Of a DNA stretch of 6,955 bases, positions 5,860 to 6,955 are shown one piece after another. The notes under the pieces are model-generated. The model was not told the origin of the DNA, did no database searches, and saw nothing but the letters and a program-made list of their open reading frames with translations. Numbering within the stretch: position 1 is the first letter of the stretch; each line of letters begins with the position of its first letter. The stretch comes from Fluviicola sp. Its GTDB lineage: Bacteria; Bacteroidota; Bacteroidia; Flavobacteriales_D; Crocinitomicaceae. The translations under genes and the position numbers were made by a program. Location of the stretch: the NCBI RefSeq assembly GCF_030151805.1, contig NZ_JASLCN010000081.1:1-6955 (forward strand), in the 5' to 3' direction.

Positions 5860-6759
5860 GTGACGGGTATCAAATTCATTTTCCTCAGTATGCTTATCAG
5901 CAGTCAAACGCTTTACGCGCAATCGGATAACGAACCGGAAATTGAAGCTCCAGATTCCATTGTTCTTATTACTCCATCAAAAAAAGTACTCGAAGTTCCT
6001 GCGTTTGAGAAATTCAATCCGGATACGATCCAATTGGGAGAAAACGATCAGATCATTTCAGATTCATATACAGCACTCGGACAACCCTATGTTTATGATG
6101 CCCTGCATTCCTTCAATCGCAGAAGAATGGACAATTTCGGCGGTTATTTAAATGATAAGATCAATGCCGGATTAGCGGAAGTTCGCAGCAAAGGATTCAA
6201 TTCCGATTTAAAGAAATTATACATTCAGATCGATCCCTCCACTTTAACTGTTTATTGGTCTGCGGTTGTTGGCCCTAGTTTAGACGGAAGATGCTATATG
6301 CATGTCGACAGTCGTGGTTCGGCAGGCGGTGGATTACCTGCAGTTCAAAAACAATGTCCGCGGATGCACCGTTTGCATTCAACAATGATCCCCGTTAAAT
6401 TACTGGAATTCAACGATAACGTTTTACAATGTTATGACTGGCACGGAACGAAACTGGATTCGGTAACAAGCCGAATAAACATTCAGCAGCATTTTTACAA
6501 ATACTACGATCCACAAATCGGAAGTACTGTGACGCTTGCTGAAGTAGCACAAAAAGACGCTGAAATGATGTTCGTATTGGCGAGCACACCAACTAAAGCT
6601 GCTCCCGCTGTGCGTTATAAAAGATACACAGTGAAACAGGGAGATACCTTGTCACAAATCGCTCAAAAGTTTCACACAACTCCTACCCGGATCAAAAACG
6701 CGAATAACTTACGTTCTTACCTGATTCGTGTCGGGCAAAGCCTGAAAATTCCCGGTTAA
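5860..6759 (+). CDS. Secreted LysM-domain protein with uncharacterised middle region
   Basis: A 299-residue exported protein. The N-terminus is a short signal peptide, with hydrophobic core IKFIFLSMLISS (4-15) and likely signal peptidase I cleavage after LYA (18-20). The C-terminus (about 255-298) is a single LysM domain, YTVKQGDTLSQIAQKFHTTP then LRVGQSLKIP-like ending, expected to bind N-acetylglucosamine in peptidoglycan. The mature protein probably sits in the periplasm or at the cell wall. Residues 60-240 match no family I know. They contain YVYDALHSFNRRRM (77-90), LYIQIDPSTLTVYWSAVVGP (120-139), a Gly-rich SRGSAGGG (151-158), and cysteines C145, C166 and C191 that could form a disulfide. 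No lysozyme, amidase, NlpC/P60 or M23 peptidase motif is visible, so an enzyme role is not supported. GTG at 5860 is chosen because TAA lies in frame 7 bases upstream, and the next ATG (5890) would destroy the signal peptide. Confidence 0.88.
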   Translation: MTGIKFIFLSMLISSQTLYAQSDNEPEIEAPDSIVLITPSKKVLEVPAFEKFNPDTIQLGENDQIISDSYTALGQPYVYDALHSFNRRRMDNFGGYLNDKINAGLAEVRSKGFNSDLKKLYIQIDPSTLTVYWSAVVGPSLDGRCYMHVDSRGSAGGGLPAVQKQCPRMHRLHSTMIPVKLLEFNDNVLQCYDWHGTKLDSVTSRINIQQHFYKYYDPQIGSTVTLAEVAQKDAEMMFVLASTPTKAAPAVRYKRYTVKQGDTLSQIAQKFHTTPTRIKNANNLRSYLIRVGQSLKIPG

Positions 6760-6771
6760 AACAGGTTGAAC

Positions 6772-6822
6772 TCGATTCATAAGCATTGTACGAAAATGCG
6801 GGAATCGAATCTGCGCGTTTTT
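6772..6822 (+). terminator. Two-part hairpin after the LysM gene, possible weak terminator
   Basis: TCGATTC (6772-6778) pairs with GAATCGA (6802-6808); inside, GCATT (6783-6787) pairs with AATGC (6795-6799) around a 7-base loop. The hairpin begins 12 bases after the stop codon. A T5 run (6818-6822) follows, but about 9 bases late and after GCGCG, so efficient intrinsic termination is doubtful. The same hairpin forms on the other strand. Confidence 0.35.
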
Positions 6823-6898
6823 CAGCGTAATCGTTCGACCAGGCTCATACCAATAGTTATCACTATCACCTAAACTCTCAGACAAGTCCATTCTTAAT

Positions 6899-6927
6899 AA
6901 AAAAGACTGGCCCATTACAGACCAGTC
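6899..6927 (-). terminator. Rho-independent terminator of a minus-strand gene beyond the right edge
   Basis: On the minus strand, GACTGG (6927-6922) pairs with CCAGTC (6910-6905). The stem is extended inward by a T-G, C-G and T-G pair around a 5-base loop, and followed at once by T6 then ATT. This is a classic intrinsic terminator pointing left. On the plus strand the U-run is missing, so it does not serve the LysM gene. It implies a convergent gene ending just to its right. Confidence 0.7.
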
Positions 6928-6955
6928 ATTCCATACTTTTTACAAATAACTGTTT
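6926..6955 (-). other. Probable 3' end of a minus-strand gene running off the right edge
   Basis: Inferred from the adjacent minus-strand terminator. In the frame entering from the edge the last residues would be KQLFVKSME before TGA at 6928-6926; in the next frame they would be NSYL before TAA at 6942-6940. The first ending has a hydrophobic-then-Lys tail vaguely like type IX secretion sorting domains, but ten codons cannot prove a gene or choose the frame. Confidence 0.22.

Noticed and set aside
6793..6815. tRNA T-arm-like string GATTCGATTCCCGC on the minus strand, possible tRNA or attachment-site remnant
   Set aside because: The T-stem has two mismatches, no acceptor, D or anticodon arm can be drawn at proper spacing, and the bases are explained by the 6772-6808 hairpin.
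6709..6915. Minus-strand open frame of 68 codons overlapping the end of the LysM gene
   Set aside because: Its ATG lies inside the intrinsic terminator stem-loop, it has no ribosome site, it runs antisense into the LysM coding region, and the peptide resembles nothing I know.

Overview
The window looks like chromosomal DNA from a member of the Bacteroidota, most likely a flavobacterial lineage (Crocinitomicaceae/Fluviicola-like is a guess). The reasons are moderately AT-rich coding sequence rich in Lys, Glu, Phe and Ile, near absence of Shine-Dalgarno sequences in front of most genes, promoter-like TAnnTTTG motifs close to start codons, and the protein families present. There is no phage, plasmid, IS transposase, CRISPR, rRNA or convincing tRNA gene. 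The genes are mostly housekeeping or conserved types; the unexplained material is in the 4008-4341 gap and in two uncharacterised protein regions.

Layout. 1-2317 (+): the C-terminal part of an FAD-dependent amine-oxidase-like oxidoreductase, entering from the left edge, overlaps by 11 bases a polytopic membrane protein of unknown function with histidines in or near its membrane segments. The two are probably translated together. 2322-4007 (-): a long RluA-family pseudouridine synthase with an N-terminal region, a coiled coil and a cysteine module in front of the catalytic domain. It converges on the membrane protein gene with only 4 bases between stop codons. 4008-4341: a repeat-bearing gap with a promoter-like motif for the pseudouridine synthase, a degenerate direct duplication, a 20-base palindrome and a perfect 22-base inverted repeat bounding a 138-base element. 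4342-5677 (-): prmC (release-factor glutamine methyltransferase) followed by a small two-domain iron-sulfur protein (divergent 4Fe-4S domain plus CDGSH domain). 5678-5859: a divergent promoter region. 5860-6759 (+): a secreted LysM protein with an unrecognised middle region. 6760-6955: a hairpin downstream of the LysM gene and a convincing minus-strand intrinsic terminator, which implies that a minus-strand gene ends at the right edge.

How the genes work together. The FAD oxidoreductase and membrane protein are the only pair whose arrangement suggests a joint function, perhaps a membrane-associated redox step. PrmC and the pseudouridine synthase act on the translation machinery (release factors and RNA respectively) but are not adjacent. 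The iron-sulfur protein has its own Shine-Dalgarno sequence and possibly its own promoter, so it need not be functionally tied to prmC. No clear new defence or mobile system is visible. The best leads are the inverted-repeat element, the histidine-bearing membrane protein, and the cysteine module of the pseudouridine synthase.
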